Shown here piece by piece: positions 12,085-22,056 of a stretch of 64,000 nt of DNA. Location of the stretch: the NCBI GenBank assembly GCA_947471745.1, contig CANJKZ010001109.1, positions 1,798,001 through 1,862,000 on the forward strand, in the 5' to 3' direction. Made by a program: the position numbers and the translations under genes. Numbering within the stretch: position 1 is the stretch's first letter; the number at the start of each line of letters is the position of its first letter. This DNA comes from Closterium sp. Naga37s-1. Lineage: Eukaryota; Streptophyta; Zygnematophyceae; Desmidiales; Closteriaceae. Under the pieces are notes generated by a model. The model was not told where the DNA came from and searched no databases. It saw nothing but the letters and a program-made list of their open reading frames with translations.

Positions 12085-12733
12085 AATGACGTATCTTCAG
12101 TGTGCTGCCTATACAGCCTGACCATCACTTCATTGTCTCTCTGATGATCCATTGTCGCATGCTTGATATGCACCGCGTCAGCTTCATGCAAAAAAGAGGT
12201 CTCCAGCCAATATTACGTGCCTTTGCAATATAGGCTGGCTGCAACACGTGAAATGTCGTGAGCATCATCAGTCAAGTAAGAAGACCAAATATGCTTCATT
12301 AGCATTCGCAATGTCGAAATAACAGAAGCCACTTCTTGATATTGGGTAAAAGAAAGTAGTAGGATAATGGTGAAGCGTAGCCACGAAAGAGCTTCTTTCT
12401 TCACATCAATGTCTAACTCCTCATGCGAATCATCCTCCAGGAATGCTAGGGCTTGCCAACGATGCAAGTGCTTGAAGCTTCTCCTCCAAAGAGTGACCGG
12501 AACCACCAGCGCCAGAGTCCGTCGGCAACGTCATGTCAACCTCTGACCGCTTCCTAGGTGGTGCATTTAACGCAGAAGCAGCAGCCTTGTTATTTGGCAA
12601 AACGGGATCACCGGCTGGAGGAGCAGGCACATCAACAGAATCTTGCCCTTAGCAAGAGCGAGAGGCATGGTGCAATAAATACTGTTATCTGGCAATGAAA
12701 ATGAATGTAAGGCCTGAGATGCCTGATGCCCCA
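12085..12733. other. Interval between elements D and C, with minus-strand reading frames
   Basis: Holds two overlapping minus-strand frames, 12213-12506 (..LDIDVKKEALSWLRFTIILLLSFTQ..) and 12430-12630 (..NAPPRKRSEVDMTLPTDSGAG..EEKLQALASL). They could be one broken or spliced coding segment. I recognise no family. The last five bases, cccca, are the left target duplication of element C; its right partner is at 31030-31034. Confidence 0.35.
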
Positions 12734-12760
12734 TGTTGGAAACAAATGACTTAAGCGCTT
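12734..12760 (+). repeat. 5' LTR of Copia C, first 27 bases
   Basis: TGTTGGAAACAAATGACTTA.. matches the start of the 3' LTR at 30576. It stops at the Gypsy insertion and resumes after it. Confidence 0.9.
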
Positions 12761-12763
12761 TGT

Positions 12764-15019
12764 CGGAAATGCCCGCTCTTGCCCCTCCCTGCCGTTGCCC
12801 TCCCCCTTCTCCTTCTCCTCTTTAGTGCTGGCTCTGTCTCCTTCTTTCTCTGGTTGTCTGGCTCTTGTGACCGCATGGGGCCTGGTCTCATCCTCTCTGC
12901 TCCGCATGTGGCAGGATTGTAGCTCCTGCCTGCCTCGGTCCAACTCGGCCCTGTTCCTGCTGCACAGCTCGCAGCTCCCCACCCATTCCCTCACTTGTTT
13001 CCGCATTCCCGCCCACCACCAGGTGGTTCCCACTAGCTGGAGTGTTCTCAGCTCCTCGTAGTGCCCCAGCTGGCGGTAGACTCGTGCGATTATGCCTTCT
13101 CTTTCCCTAGGCGCTGGCACTACTTTCCACCCGTCCTTCGTGTTCACCTGCAGCTGCTCCTGGTACCACCGGTAGTGAACCCCTCTTGCTCTCACTCGCT
13201 CTGGCACATCACCTTCCTCTCCAGTCTTCCCTTGCACCCACTGCAGTACGGCCGGGTCCTCCCACACGTCTTCCGGCCCTCTCCCCTGAGTCTTCTTCGC
13301 TCCTTCTTGATCTATCTGCCTTGCCATCGCCACTAGGCACTCCGTAGGTCTCTCTAGCGCCGGGTTTCTAGAGAGCCCATCTACGTGCTGCATATTCTTG
13401 CCGGGCCTGTGCTTGATAGTGAAGTCTTATTCTTGCAAACGCATGGCCCACCGCGCGTTCCTTCCCGTGAGTCCTTGGTTCGCCATCAGCCAAGTCAGTG
13501 GCTGGTGGTCTGTTACCAGCGTGAATGGTCTCCCTTTCAGGTACACTCGGAAGTGGGTGATGGCCCATACAGCTGCCAGTCCTTCCCCCTCGTAGGAGCT
13601 ATAGTTCGCCTCGGCGGGATTGCAGCTGCGGCTCGCGAACGCCACCACTCTTTCTTCTCCCTCCTTCTCCTGGCAAAGGATCGCCCCCATTCCGGCGCTG
13701 CTCCAGTCCGTGTATAGTATGAACGGGTCCTCTTTGCTGGGCAGCGTGAGAACGGTCGCTGACTTCACCGCCCTTGTCAGCTGCGTCAGCGCCTTCTGCT
13801 CTTCCTCCCCCCACTGCCACTTCTGCTCCTCTCTCAACAGCTTGTTTAGCACGGCCGCAGTCTTACTGAAGTTCGGTACGAATCTTCTGTAGTACCCCAA
13901 AAACCCCAACACCGCTCGGAGGGACGACCTGTCCGTCGGGGTGGGTACTCTGTCCAGCACCTCCACCTTTGCCTCCTGCACTCCCAACTTCCCGTCTCCC
14001 ACTTCGAACCCCAGGTATTGCACTGTTCTCTGGCCGAACTTGCACTTCTTGGGATGGCAGGTCAGCCCCGCTGCTCTGATGGCGTCGAGGGTGGCCTGCA
14101 CGTCATTCACGTGTTCTTCCTTTGAAGCGCTGAAAACAATCACGTCATCAATGTAACAGGCTGCGGCGGGCACTCCACGCAGCACTGTATCCATGGTGCG
14201 TTGAAACACTGCCGGCGCGTTCCGCGTGCCGAAGGGCATCACTTTCCACTCGTATAGACCGTCCGGACCGTGAAACGCCGTTTTCTTGCGGTCCTCCTCC
14301 TTGATAACTATTTGGTTGAATCCTTGCCGTAGGTCTAGGGTGGAAAACACCACGGCGCCATGTAGCTTGTCGAATATTTCCTCCGCCGATTGCATGGGGT
14401 ACCTATCAGGTACGGTCACCTTGTTCAGGCCTCGATAGTCCCCGCACATGCGCTTGGCCGAGACGTCCCCCGTAATGCCAGTCCTAGCCGCTACTACTGT
14501 TGCTGCCGCGTAGTCGCTCTCGGACCTCTGGATCAGCCCCGCGGCTAACAGCTCCTGACATTTGGCCATGCATACCTCCACGTCTCCCGGGCTCATCCTC
14601 CGCTTGCGCTGGTATACGGGCGCCTCGCTGTTAAGGACTATGCGCATCTCCTGCACGGTGCATCTGCCGAGCTCGTTCAGCGTAAAGGCGAACGTGCTCC
14701 TGTGGTCCTGCAACACCTTCCGCAGGTCCGCTGCTGCCGCTGCCCCCAGCCCTTCGCCGATCTCCCACTCCGTCCCTCCTTCTACCGAGGTCAACTGCCC
14801 CCCGTTGTTTGCTTCTTCGGCCGCCGCGGGGGCCGCTCCCTGCTCCGCGTCCACGGCCATGAACGTCCACCCCTCCATTATCCGCTCGGCCCGGTGCGCT
14901 TCTATGCTTTCCAGCTGTTGCCTTCTCCAAGCCGCCTCCCTCTCGTCCTGATAGCGTAAGCTGCCATCCAGTTCTTTCTGCACTGCTTTGGTCTTGAGGT
15001 GCATGCGTATGGTTTCCAA
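12764..15019 (-). pseudogene. Gypsy reverse transcriptase-RNase H-integrase zinc finger
   Basis: Continues in frame from the methyltransferase. RT blocks: APVYQRKRRMSP, CGDYRGLNKVTVPDRYPM, FSTLDLRQGFNQI, FHGPDGLYEWKVMPFG, and the catalytic YIDD at ~14139-14157. RNase H: FILYTDWSSAGMGAILCQ, YEGEGLAAVWAITHFRVYL, LVTDHQPLTWL. An in-frame TAA at 13427-13429 follows RLQE, after which the frame reopens (DFTIKHRPGKN..HVDGLSRNP). The integrase zinc finger keeps its Cys pair (CELC), but one His of the usual pair is not obvious. The integrase core is absent: the sequence becomes Glu/Lys/Arg-rich and reaches the border at 12761. No protease motif (DTG/DSG) is seen in the whole polyprotein. Confidence 0.85.
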
Positions 15020-16020
15020 GATCCATGTCATCACATTCAAGTCCATCGCCCTTCCCAAGGCAGCCCTCCGCTGCCCTTCCGTCACGTTTGGATGGGCCGT
15101 CGCCCCCCACATATGCCCCATGGCCAGCTCTCTTTCCTCCGCGGTCGGCGGCTCCCACCTGTGTGCCCTCGAGTCGTAGACCATCCCCGGGCCGGGCAGG
15201 TTGCCTTCCATGACGAAACCCCTTGCGTCGGCGAACGAGACCAAGGTCGGCCACGCCCATCTGGGCTCCCCTGGGACATTGCATTGGTACTGGGATGGGT
15301 GGTCTTCGACCGTCACTGGAGCGGGCACTCGGTTAGGTCCCAGGATATCTTTCACCAGCCGAGGGTGCGGTCGCTGCATCTGTGCCAAGGAGTGCCTCAA
15401 CAGTGCGTCGGACACTCCGTTCTGCCAGTATCGCCGCGGCTGATGCGCCCTGGACCCCAGTTGAGCCGCGTCAGCTGGTACCCCTCGGCCTAGTACCGCC
15501 TGAATCTCCTCGAACGCTCACTTCACTGGTTCCCGCTTGTCGTCAGCCAGGTCCACATTTTCCAGAATGAACACCACTTCTCTCTCCCTCTGTTGTATCA
15601 AGCGTAGCACTCTCTCCAAATCCCTGAACGACGCTCCTCTCGGATCTTCCATTCCCCTTCCTTCACCTGCCCTCGAATACCCCTGACACTCCCATCCTGC
15701 CACTACTAAATCTACCGGTCCCCATTTTTCCAGCACTCGCTCGTTGATGTCCCGCACGTCGTGCACCGTCACCTCTTCCTCGGTAGGGATCGCCGTAATC
15801 AGCATTTGCTGCGGGTACTCTTCCAAGAGCTTGAGGGCGTGGTGCCTCGCCATCTTACGCACCACCGGGTCCTTCTCCACATGGATCCATCTGCCTACAA
15901 AGCACCCCGCTTTCAGCGCAGCGGCCAGCCCCGTTCCGATCCCTCCGTACAGCTCCAGAACACACAGGGCTCCGTCTAAACACCACGTCTTACTGACTCT
16001 CTCCTTCAAATCCGTCTCCC
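15020..16020 (-). pseudogene. C5 cytosine DNA methyltransferase domain inside the Gypsy polyprotein (one in-frame TGA)
   Basis: Minus strand, same frame as RT. Motif I, which binds S-adenosylmethionine: CVLELYGGIGTGLAAALKAG (~15905-15970). Motif IV with the catalytic Cys: VAGWECQGYSRAG (~15670-15710); here the usual Pro before Cys is Glu. Motif VI: FILENVD (~15550-15572). Motif VIII-like: QLGSRAHQPRRYWQN (~15425-15470). Motifs IX-X: EERELAMG and AALGRAMDLNVMTWIL (~15025-15150). Expected activity: transfer of methyl groups to cytosine C5 in DNA. A TGA at 15518-15520 falls between motifs VI and VIII, and reading continues in frame on both sides. It overlaps the end of gag, which is in another frame, at 16006-16009. 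It lies between Gag and RT, where protease is normally encoded. DNA methyltransferases captured by LTR retrotransposons are known from charophyte algae and dinoflagellates. The motif identification is firm; activity of this copy is doubtful. Confidence 0.88.
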
Positions 16021-16881
16021 ACTTCGTAGCAGGCGATTGAAGTAAGCTAGCAGCGACTCCTCTTTCCGTCGGCGGAAGTCCCGGAACTCCTCCATCCGGG
16101 CCTTAGTTTGACCGACAAATTCTCGTTTCAACAACTGCACAAAGCGATCAGTAGGGTTCTTGATCAACCCGTCCGCCAGCTCCTCCATTACCTCGCTCCT
16201 CACCATCCGATAGAAAGTCTCGGCTTCTCCTGCCAAGGTCGCCACCATCTTGCGGAAGAATTCCTGCGGGTCGAGCCCGTCTCTCTCTTAGCAGTACTGC
16301 GCCGTCTCCAGTTGCATGACGTAATTTTTCAGCGACGGCCCCACTCCTGGAATTCCGGTGTATCTCTCAGCCACCTCGACTTTCAGTAATGAGCTATTCC
16401 TCCAGCGGCGCCCAGGCGGGAAGCCTTCCCCCTCCTCGTCTAATAAGCCCGCTGCTGTGCGGCTTGGCACCAGCTCTTGCGGCACAGGTGGGCTGGGCAT
16501 TGCCGCTGGGCCTTTAGGAATCCACATCGGCGGCGTCGTTGCTGTGTTCTCGTTCATTCCTGGCATCCTCCGCGGGGAGTCGCCCGACAGGTCGGTCCTC
16601 CATCGTCCTCGCACTTCCTTAGCCCACTTGGCGTCTGGCGGCACGGTTCCCGGGTCCGATGCTGGAGGAGGCTTCGCCTCGTTCTCGCGCCTAGCCTCCA
16701 TACGCTCGCACTGGTGGGGCGTTCTATACGTTGGAGACTCGCTGCGTCGCGACATAGGCGCGCTTCTTCCTTCCGCCAGAAGGATACTATCATGTGCGTG
16801 CCAGCCCGGCGTCGCCTGCGTAGTTTCCATGGTTCGCCGGTGATAGCTAAAGCCTGGCCTTAGCTGGACATCGTCGTTCAT
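16006..16881 (-). pseudogene. Gypsy gag
   Basis: ATG at 16881 (MNDDVQLRPGF). The first ~190 residues are Pro/Arg-rich and low in recognisable structure. The conserved part reads SLKNYVMQLETAQYC, an in-frame TAA (16288-16290), then DPQEFFRKMVATLAGEAE, DRFVQLLKREFVGQTKARMEEFRDF and EESLLAYFNRLLRS. This is the capsid-like pattern of Ty3-type Gag. The frame ends at 16006. No CCHC zinc knuckle or protease is found before the methyltransferase frame begins, so either a deletion removed them or this lineage lacks them. Confidence 0.8.
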
Positions 16882-17253
16882 ACCTAATCTTGCTTGTATG
16901 TTAAACTGATATGACGATGGCTCCCAGCTGGGTCAGATAGATCGGCTGACTGCTGCTTGAACTGGCTTCCCTAGCTAGTATTAGATGAATTCTTAGCTAA
17001 TGGGAAAACATACAAGCAAGCAGTTCACTACTGCCTAACTGCTCTGCTAAGTATTGTGTTGGCACTTACCGTTGCTTTGCCAACCGTTGTATCTGCCTAG
17101 GGTTCCCGCTCTTCTCGGTTTCGCTTCGCATTGTTCCTTCCTCGCTCTACTTGTCCTCGCTACGGAGGCCTGTCTATCCTATTCTGTCACACAATTATAT
17201 CAAGGTTCCTTATTCCTACTTATCATTCTGCTGCCTTTATTAATTGCGTGACA
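16882..17253 (-). repeat. Gypsy 5' terminal and leader region
   Basis: Non-coding, ends TGACA (plus strand) at the target duplication. This should contain the 5' LTR and leader, but no copy exists at the other end to define the LTR, and I do not recognise a primer binding site. Confidence 0.45.
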
Positions 17254-17257
17254 GCTT

Positions 17258-17684
17258 TTGATGTGTCGAAACACTGAACTGCAAGCGAAGCCAACTATAA
17301 CAAAGCAACAGTGAGTCAACCATCAGAGGTTGACAAGAGAAGTAACTGCTGGAGGTTACGCGAAGGTCAAAGGTCAGCGACCTTTGACCTGACAAATACA
17401 GCACGATAGCAAGGACAAACAACTGACTCGATACCGAGCAGTTGCCCGAGTCGTCACTGTATCGAACCGCAACAGCAACAGTAAAACAGTTATTAGTTAC
17501 ACCCTTTCATATTCCTTGTACTCTTATAAAACCTTGTATCTTCTTGCTTTAATCAGTCTATCTTGCCCTCACATAGTAGCGCAAGGTGGTTCAACACTTG
17601 TCATTAAAACGCTTCCGCAGCTACAAATACTTCTACTCAGAGTTTAGCCTTGTAAAGATCCTAAGGGCTTTTCTCAGCCCAACA
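17258..17684 (+). repeat. 5' LTR of Copia C, remaining 427 bases
   Basis: Resumes the LTR after the Gypsy insertion and ends ..CAGCCCAACA. 27 + 427 = 454 bp, exactly the length of the 3' LTR. It has a TATA-like CTTATAAAACC at ~17523-17533 and a strong inverted repeat at 17364-17390. Confidence 0.9.
17364..17390. promoter_or_regulatory. 12-bp inverted repeat in the C-family LTR
   Basis: AGGTCAAAGGTC, three bases (AGC), then GACCTTTGACCT: a perfect 12-bp stem. A 10-bp version persists in the G 5' LTR (31477-31499); the C 3' LTR copy has decayed. Each arm contains TTTGAC, the core of plant W-box sites. The function is not shown. Confidence 0.7.
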
Positions 17685-17696
17685 TGTTATGAGAGC
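17685..17696 (+). promoter_or_regulatory. Primer binding site of Copia C
   Basis: TGTTATGAGAGC follows the LTR end immediately. The sister element G has TGGTATGAGAGC at the same place, a variant of the tRNA-Met primer site. Confidence 0.75.
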
Positions 17697-17745
17697 AGTC
17701 AAGGCAAATTCAACTGCATTCAAATCCTCTACAACGACAGAAAGC

Positions 17746-17787
17746 ATGGCAACGCAGAAGGAGAGAAGCTCCTCCAACGGCTCTCCT
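17746..17787 (+). pseudogene. Copia C gag, first 14 codons before the B insertion
   Basis: ATG at 17746 encodes MATQKERSSSNGSP-like sequence, the same start as element G (31855). It is interrupted after 17787, and the rest of gag resumes at 25392. The last five bases, ctcct, are duplicated at 25387-25391. Confidence 0.85.
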
Positions 17788-18547
17788 TGTTGCTTAGATC
17801 CGGTCACTTTGAAGACTTACGACGAACTCAAATCTCAACTAAACGCAAATCCGCTCGGTAGGATTGCGCGCGCCGGTCTTAGCTACCATTAGCAAGTTGA
17901 ATCACTTGATTTCATGGTCTAGGGAGTGAGAACCAACTGAAAACGTATAGCTGCTGCTTTCACTAGAAAGGATGAAGGAAAAACAAACATTATGCATAGA
18001 ATGAGTTGGGGGGTTTCAAGAGAACCTTGTGAGGGAAGGCTCTCCAAATGCTTGGGAAGGATGGTGGGAACCTTCCTAGCATCAAAGATGCAACCCTCAT
18101 GATGAGGTCCTTGTGGTGTCACATGCAAAATCCAATCCAATTGGATTTTGCCTAGGTGTTGCAACATTTGCAACCCATGCTAGAAACTTCTAGCCACCCC
18201 AATCCAAAAGTCAAACTTGCCTTCCTAACCACCCAACCAAAGATCCCTTTATAGTCATGTCCCAATAATCGCCCAATTTAGTTAATATCCCAAATCAAGA
18301 TAGAATTCCCAAATCTTGGAAATCTTGTAACTTGGGCGATCTTGGTCGGAATAAGGCGATCTTGGTATCGTTGAAAAGCTCTGGATTTCTCCTGCGCGAT
18401 CAAGCATTTAGATTTGGAGAAAAACACAGAGGTGATAAAATCCAACAGCCATGCATAAGGATTTATGCTCATGCAAATGACGCAGGCATGAATTGTACAA
18501 GCACACAGCAGGACGTTCGGAAGACATGCACGCATACTCAAACAACA
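17788..18547 (-). repeat. 3' LTR of Copia B
   Basis: 760 bp. On the plus strand it starts TGTTGCTTAGATCCGG and ends ACAACA. It is nearly the same as the LTR at 24649-25386, with a short extra segment near 18365-18405. Confidence 0.9.
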
Positions 18548-18560
18548 AACTCCCCCTCAG
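18548..18560 (-). promoter_or_regulatory. Polypurine tract of Copia B
   Basis: Minus strand CTGAGGGGGAGTT directly before the 3' LTR, where plus-strand DNA synthesis is primed in this class. Confidence 0.75.
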
Positions 18561-18594
18561 ACTAACGGACTGCATGCACACCCACTCATACGCA

Positions 18595-18690
18595 TGCAAA
18601 CTCATCACATAGACAAACACACATGCCTCCATGACATTGCTGTGCAAACTCATCACATAGACAAACACACATGCCTCCATGACATTGCTG
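18595..18690. repeat. Tandem 48-bp duplication
   Basis: Two adjacent near-identical 48-bp copies starting TGCAAACTCATCACATAG, between the RNase H stop and the polypurine tract of B. Confidence 0.85.
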
Positions 18691-18696
18691 GTCACA

Positions 18697-20955
18697 CTAG
18701 TGCAACGCCATGCCGCACATCTTAGCAAACTTCCAATGTGCGCTCTCGAGAAGTCTCTTGGTAAGAAAATCAGCTGCCTGTTTGCAGGTCTTCACCCAAT
18801 GAAGCTCAACAGCCCCCTCCTTCACCATCTGCCTCACCCGGTGCCACTTAACCTTCATGTGCTTGTTCAGCCCATTCAGAATAGGATTAGTGGCCATGGC
18901 AATAGCACTCTCGCTGTCAGAGAAAAGTGGTGTAGGTCCCTCTTGTTCAGCTCCCATGTCCTCCAGCAGCTTCCTTAGGAGCACAATCTCCTTAATGGCA
19001 TGATACATTGCCATGTACTCTACCTCTGCTGAAGACTGAGCAATCTCACTCTGCTTCTTGGACCTCCAACTCACTGGTCCTCCTCCGACCATGCAAACAT
19101 AGCCTCCCACAGATGACTGATCCTCATCCTCCGAGGCCCATGTAGCGTCGGTGAAGCACGACAGCTTCAAGGTTCCAGGCATGATCCCATCTGCTCCAGG
19201 TTGCTTCAGCTGACCACCAGCTGAAAATTGAACACCAGCAGATGCAGTAGATCCGAGGTAGTGCACCATGCGCTTTGCCACCTCCAAATGCTCCTCTGTG
19301 GGCTACTGCACAACTCTGGCCAGCTGCCCCACTCCGAATGAAGCATCGGGTCGCGTATGCACAGCTGCATACATCACACTCCCAATGAGTGACTGGTACT
19401 CATTCTGCAGCTCATCCTCAAGCACATCATCATCCTCATCTGCGAGCACATCATCATCCTCATCTGCGAGCACATCATCATCCTCATCTGCCTTCTGCAG
19501 CTTGTAGCCTGCAGGAAATGGCGTCATCACAGTGCGACCCCCAGTCACACCATAACGCTCCATCACGCCAGAGATGTAGTGTGACTGATGCATTTTCAGC
19601 CACTTCCTCTCGACATCTCGCTCAATCTGCAGCCCCAAGTAGTAATGGACATCCCCAAGCATCTTGCACTTGAAATTGTCCATCAGCAGCTTCTGAGCTC
19701 TTTCAATCTGCTCCATGGAAGGCGAGAACAGCAGTATGTCATCGACATACACCAGCAGCAAGAGCCTCTGCTCCCCCTCTCCGATCACGAACAAGCTGTG
19801 TTCTGCTTGGGATGTTTTGAAGCCTCTAGCCAGCAGCACTTCCTCGAGCTTTTCGTACCAGCACCTAGGTGCTTGCTTAAGGCCATGGATAGCCTTCTTA
19901 AGCTTGCACACCCGGCTAGTACCATCATCATAGCCGTCAGGCTGCTTCATATAGATAACCTCCAACAGTATTCCATTGAGGAATGCAGTGGTGATATCCA
20001 TCTGTTTCACATGCCATCCCTTCACGGCTGCGCCAGCCAGCAAAGTCCTCAATGTTACTGGCTTAGCCACAGGAGCAAAGATCGCACCAAAGTCGATCTT
20101 TTCTTTCTGCTGAAACCCTTTGGCAACTAAGCGGCTCTTGAACTGCTCCAGTGCTCCATCAACATCCGTCTTAACTTTGAAGACCCACTTGCTGCTCACG
20201 GGCCGTCACCCTTCGGGTAGCTCAACAAGCTCCCAAGTCCCATTCTCAATGAGACTGTTGAACTCCGCATCCATAGCAGCCTTCCACTCTTCCTTCTGGG
20301 GTCCATTGAGTGCCTCCTCCAATGTATCCGGTTCTCCAGGCAAGGGTGTGAAGAAGCAAAATGCCATTTCTTCATCGTCTCCCTCATCAGCCTGAACCAC
20401 CATGGCACCCTGCTTGGGTCCTCCCAAACGGCTGTACTTCAGCTTTGAAGGTCGTGCTGCCACTCTTTTCTCGCGGGTAGCAGCTTGCTGCCCAAGTAGT
20501 GAAGCTCTTTTCTGCACACTCCCTTTTGTGACCTTAGCTTGTAGAGCAGGCTCAGGCTGAGATGGTGAGTCTTCACGCACTGACTTATCCTCCAACCCTT
20601 CCTCTGCAGCAGGACCAGCAACTTGCTTATCACCACCACCACTGTGGTCACTGGTCAGCTCTGACCCAGGGAGATCATCAAGGTGCAGTTGAACCTCCTC
20701 CACTGCGGACCGCTCAATCTCCTGCAGACGCAGGCCAATCTGCACTTGCTGCTGCTGCTGCCAGTCCTTGTACATGACGTCCTCCACAAATTTGACGTCA
20801 CGACTGACCAGTGTCTTCTTGCTCTTGGGGTCCCACATCAGCCACCCCTTTGAGTCAGGCGCCATCCCAAGATGGACAGCCCACACAGCAGCAACTTCCA
20901 GCTTCTGCCTCTAGTCCTTAGGCACCATCACAAGACCCATGCAGCCCCACACACG
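18697..20955 (-). pseudogene. Copia B reverse transcriptase-RNase H
   Basis: RT blocks on the minus strand: SSKWVFKVKTDVDG, RLVAKGFQQ, MDITTAFLNG, LKKAIHGLKQAPRCWYEK and the catalytic LLLVYVDDILLFS (~19735-19775). RNase H ends with DATWASEDEDQSSVGGYV, SAEVEYMAMYHAIKEIVLL, KHMKVKWHRVRQMV and KQAADFLTK. In-frame stops occur at 19303 (TAG), 20206 (TGA, where Arg is expected before PVSSKWVF) and ~20910 (TAG). A one-base loss near 20985 shifts the frame relative to integrase. An 8-residue acidic unit (ADEDDDVL) is repeated three times in the RT-RNase H linker. Confidence 0.85.
19419..19490 (-). repeat. 24-bp tandem repeat, three copies, coding ADEDDDVL units
   Basis: The triplicated 24-bp unit keeps the reading frame and adds a strongly acidic run to the polyprotein just after the RT thumb region. 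Confidence 0.85.
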
Positions 20956-22056
20956 CAGCATGTCAATGGTTGGCTTCTTGCCAAGCCAACTTCATACGGC
21001 ACCCAGTGCTTCTTGCCAACATGCGTCAAGACTCTGTTCTTGACCGTAATGACATGGTGGACAGCATCAGGCCAGAACTTGTAGGGCATTCCAGCAGCCC
21101 CCAACAAGGTCTTGGCCGCCTCGCCAATGGTCCGGCTGGCACGCTCGGCAATGCCGTTTTGCTGCGGTGTTCCAGGGCAGGTCAGCTGGTGTCGGATGCT
21201 GTTCCTTTTGAGAAACTTGGTGAAATCATTTCCAAGAAACTCACCACCACGGTCACTCCTCAGCACCTTCACCAGTCTCATGGACTGCCGCTCAACCATC
21301 GGCAGCCAATCCTGTTTGATTGCTGTAGCGGCGTCACTCTTTTTGGACAAGGGACGAGCCCATGTGAATCGACTCCATTCGTCCACCATGGTGAGGAAGT
21401 ACAATGCTCCCCCAGTCCCCTCTGTCCTCATAGGACCTACAAGGTCCATGTGCACCACCTCCAATGGTGCCTTTGCTGATCCCTCCACACGCGGGAATGG
21501 GAATCGCACGAGCTTGTTCTGCATGTATGCCTCGCAGCCGCCAAAGGCAGCGCCATCACCATGCACTTGCAGGTCGTGTACACACTTCTCCTTGTGCATC
21601 AACTCCAAAGTGGAGAGAGCCACATGTGCAAGTCGCCGGTGCCAAGTCTCCCAATCCGCTTGGCCCGAAGTAGCTGACGCCTTCACGGCTGCGCTTGCGC
21701 CAATCAGCTCCTCACTTTGCACACAATATTGCTCCTCCATAGAAGCCATGGCAGCCGTGTTACCCGATTTGTGCCAAGGGAGAACTGGGATCTGCCACAT
21801 GCGCTTGTGGACATCTCCCTTGTGCTGCAGGTCCCAAATAAGGCGCGTATCGTTGTATGCACGATAGCACTCCGAGCCAATGGTCTCGGTATTAACACCT
21901 GCGTCTCCCAATCGGCCAGTCGAGATCAGGTTTGCGCACAAGTCTGGCACCAATAGCACGTTCTTTAATCCCACAAGCTCACCATCCGCTCCCATGAACT
22001 TGGTGCATCCCATGCCCATGACTTTGGCCTTGGCGCCAGTCGCGGATGTGACTGTA
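20928..22056 (-). pseudogene. Copia B integrase
   Basis: Contains the end of the protease-integrase linker (MGMGCTKFMGADGELVGLKNVLLVP), the zinc finger (WHRRLAHVALSTLEL..GGCEAYMQNK), and core D, D, E residues in HMDLVGP, LRSDRGGEF and QQNGIAERASR. The zinc finger's second Cys is Tyr (CEAY), so metal binding is probably lost. The frame shifts near 20985, before the GKKHW/MLRVWG region. Upstream it is cut by the insertion at 22057. Joining across that insert gives a continuous frame (..PISTV-TSATGAK..). Confidence 0.85.

Larger units (their letters stand above)
12761..17253 (-). mobile_element. Ty3/Gypsy element carrying a DNA methyltransferase, inserted in the C 5' LTR
   Basis: A precise insertion: the C LTR reads ..AAGCGCTT before it and GCTTTTGATG after it, so 4-5 bp (gctt/gcttt) are duplicated. 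The ends are TG and CA. Minus-strand order: untranslated leader, gag (16881-16006), DNA methyltransferase (about 16020-15050), RT and RNase H, then the integrase zinc finger, which runs into the left border. No repeated terminal sequence is visible at the two ends. The integrase core and 3' LTR are therefore missing in this copy, which is odd for an insertion with clean target duplication. Confidence 0.8.

Noticed and set aside
16003-16012. Overlapping gag stop and methyltransferase start as programmed coupling
   Set aside because: The methyltransferase frame has no ATG at this point (TTG AAG); gag itself has a nonsense codon, so the overlap may simply be a frameshift in a dead copy.
20970-21867. 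Plus-strand ORFs of 169 and 251 codons
   Set aside because: Antisense to the Copia B integrase.
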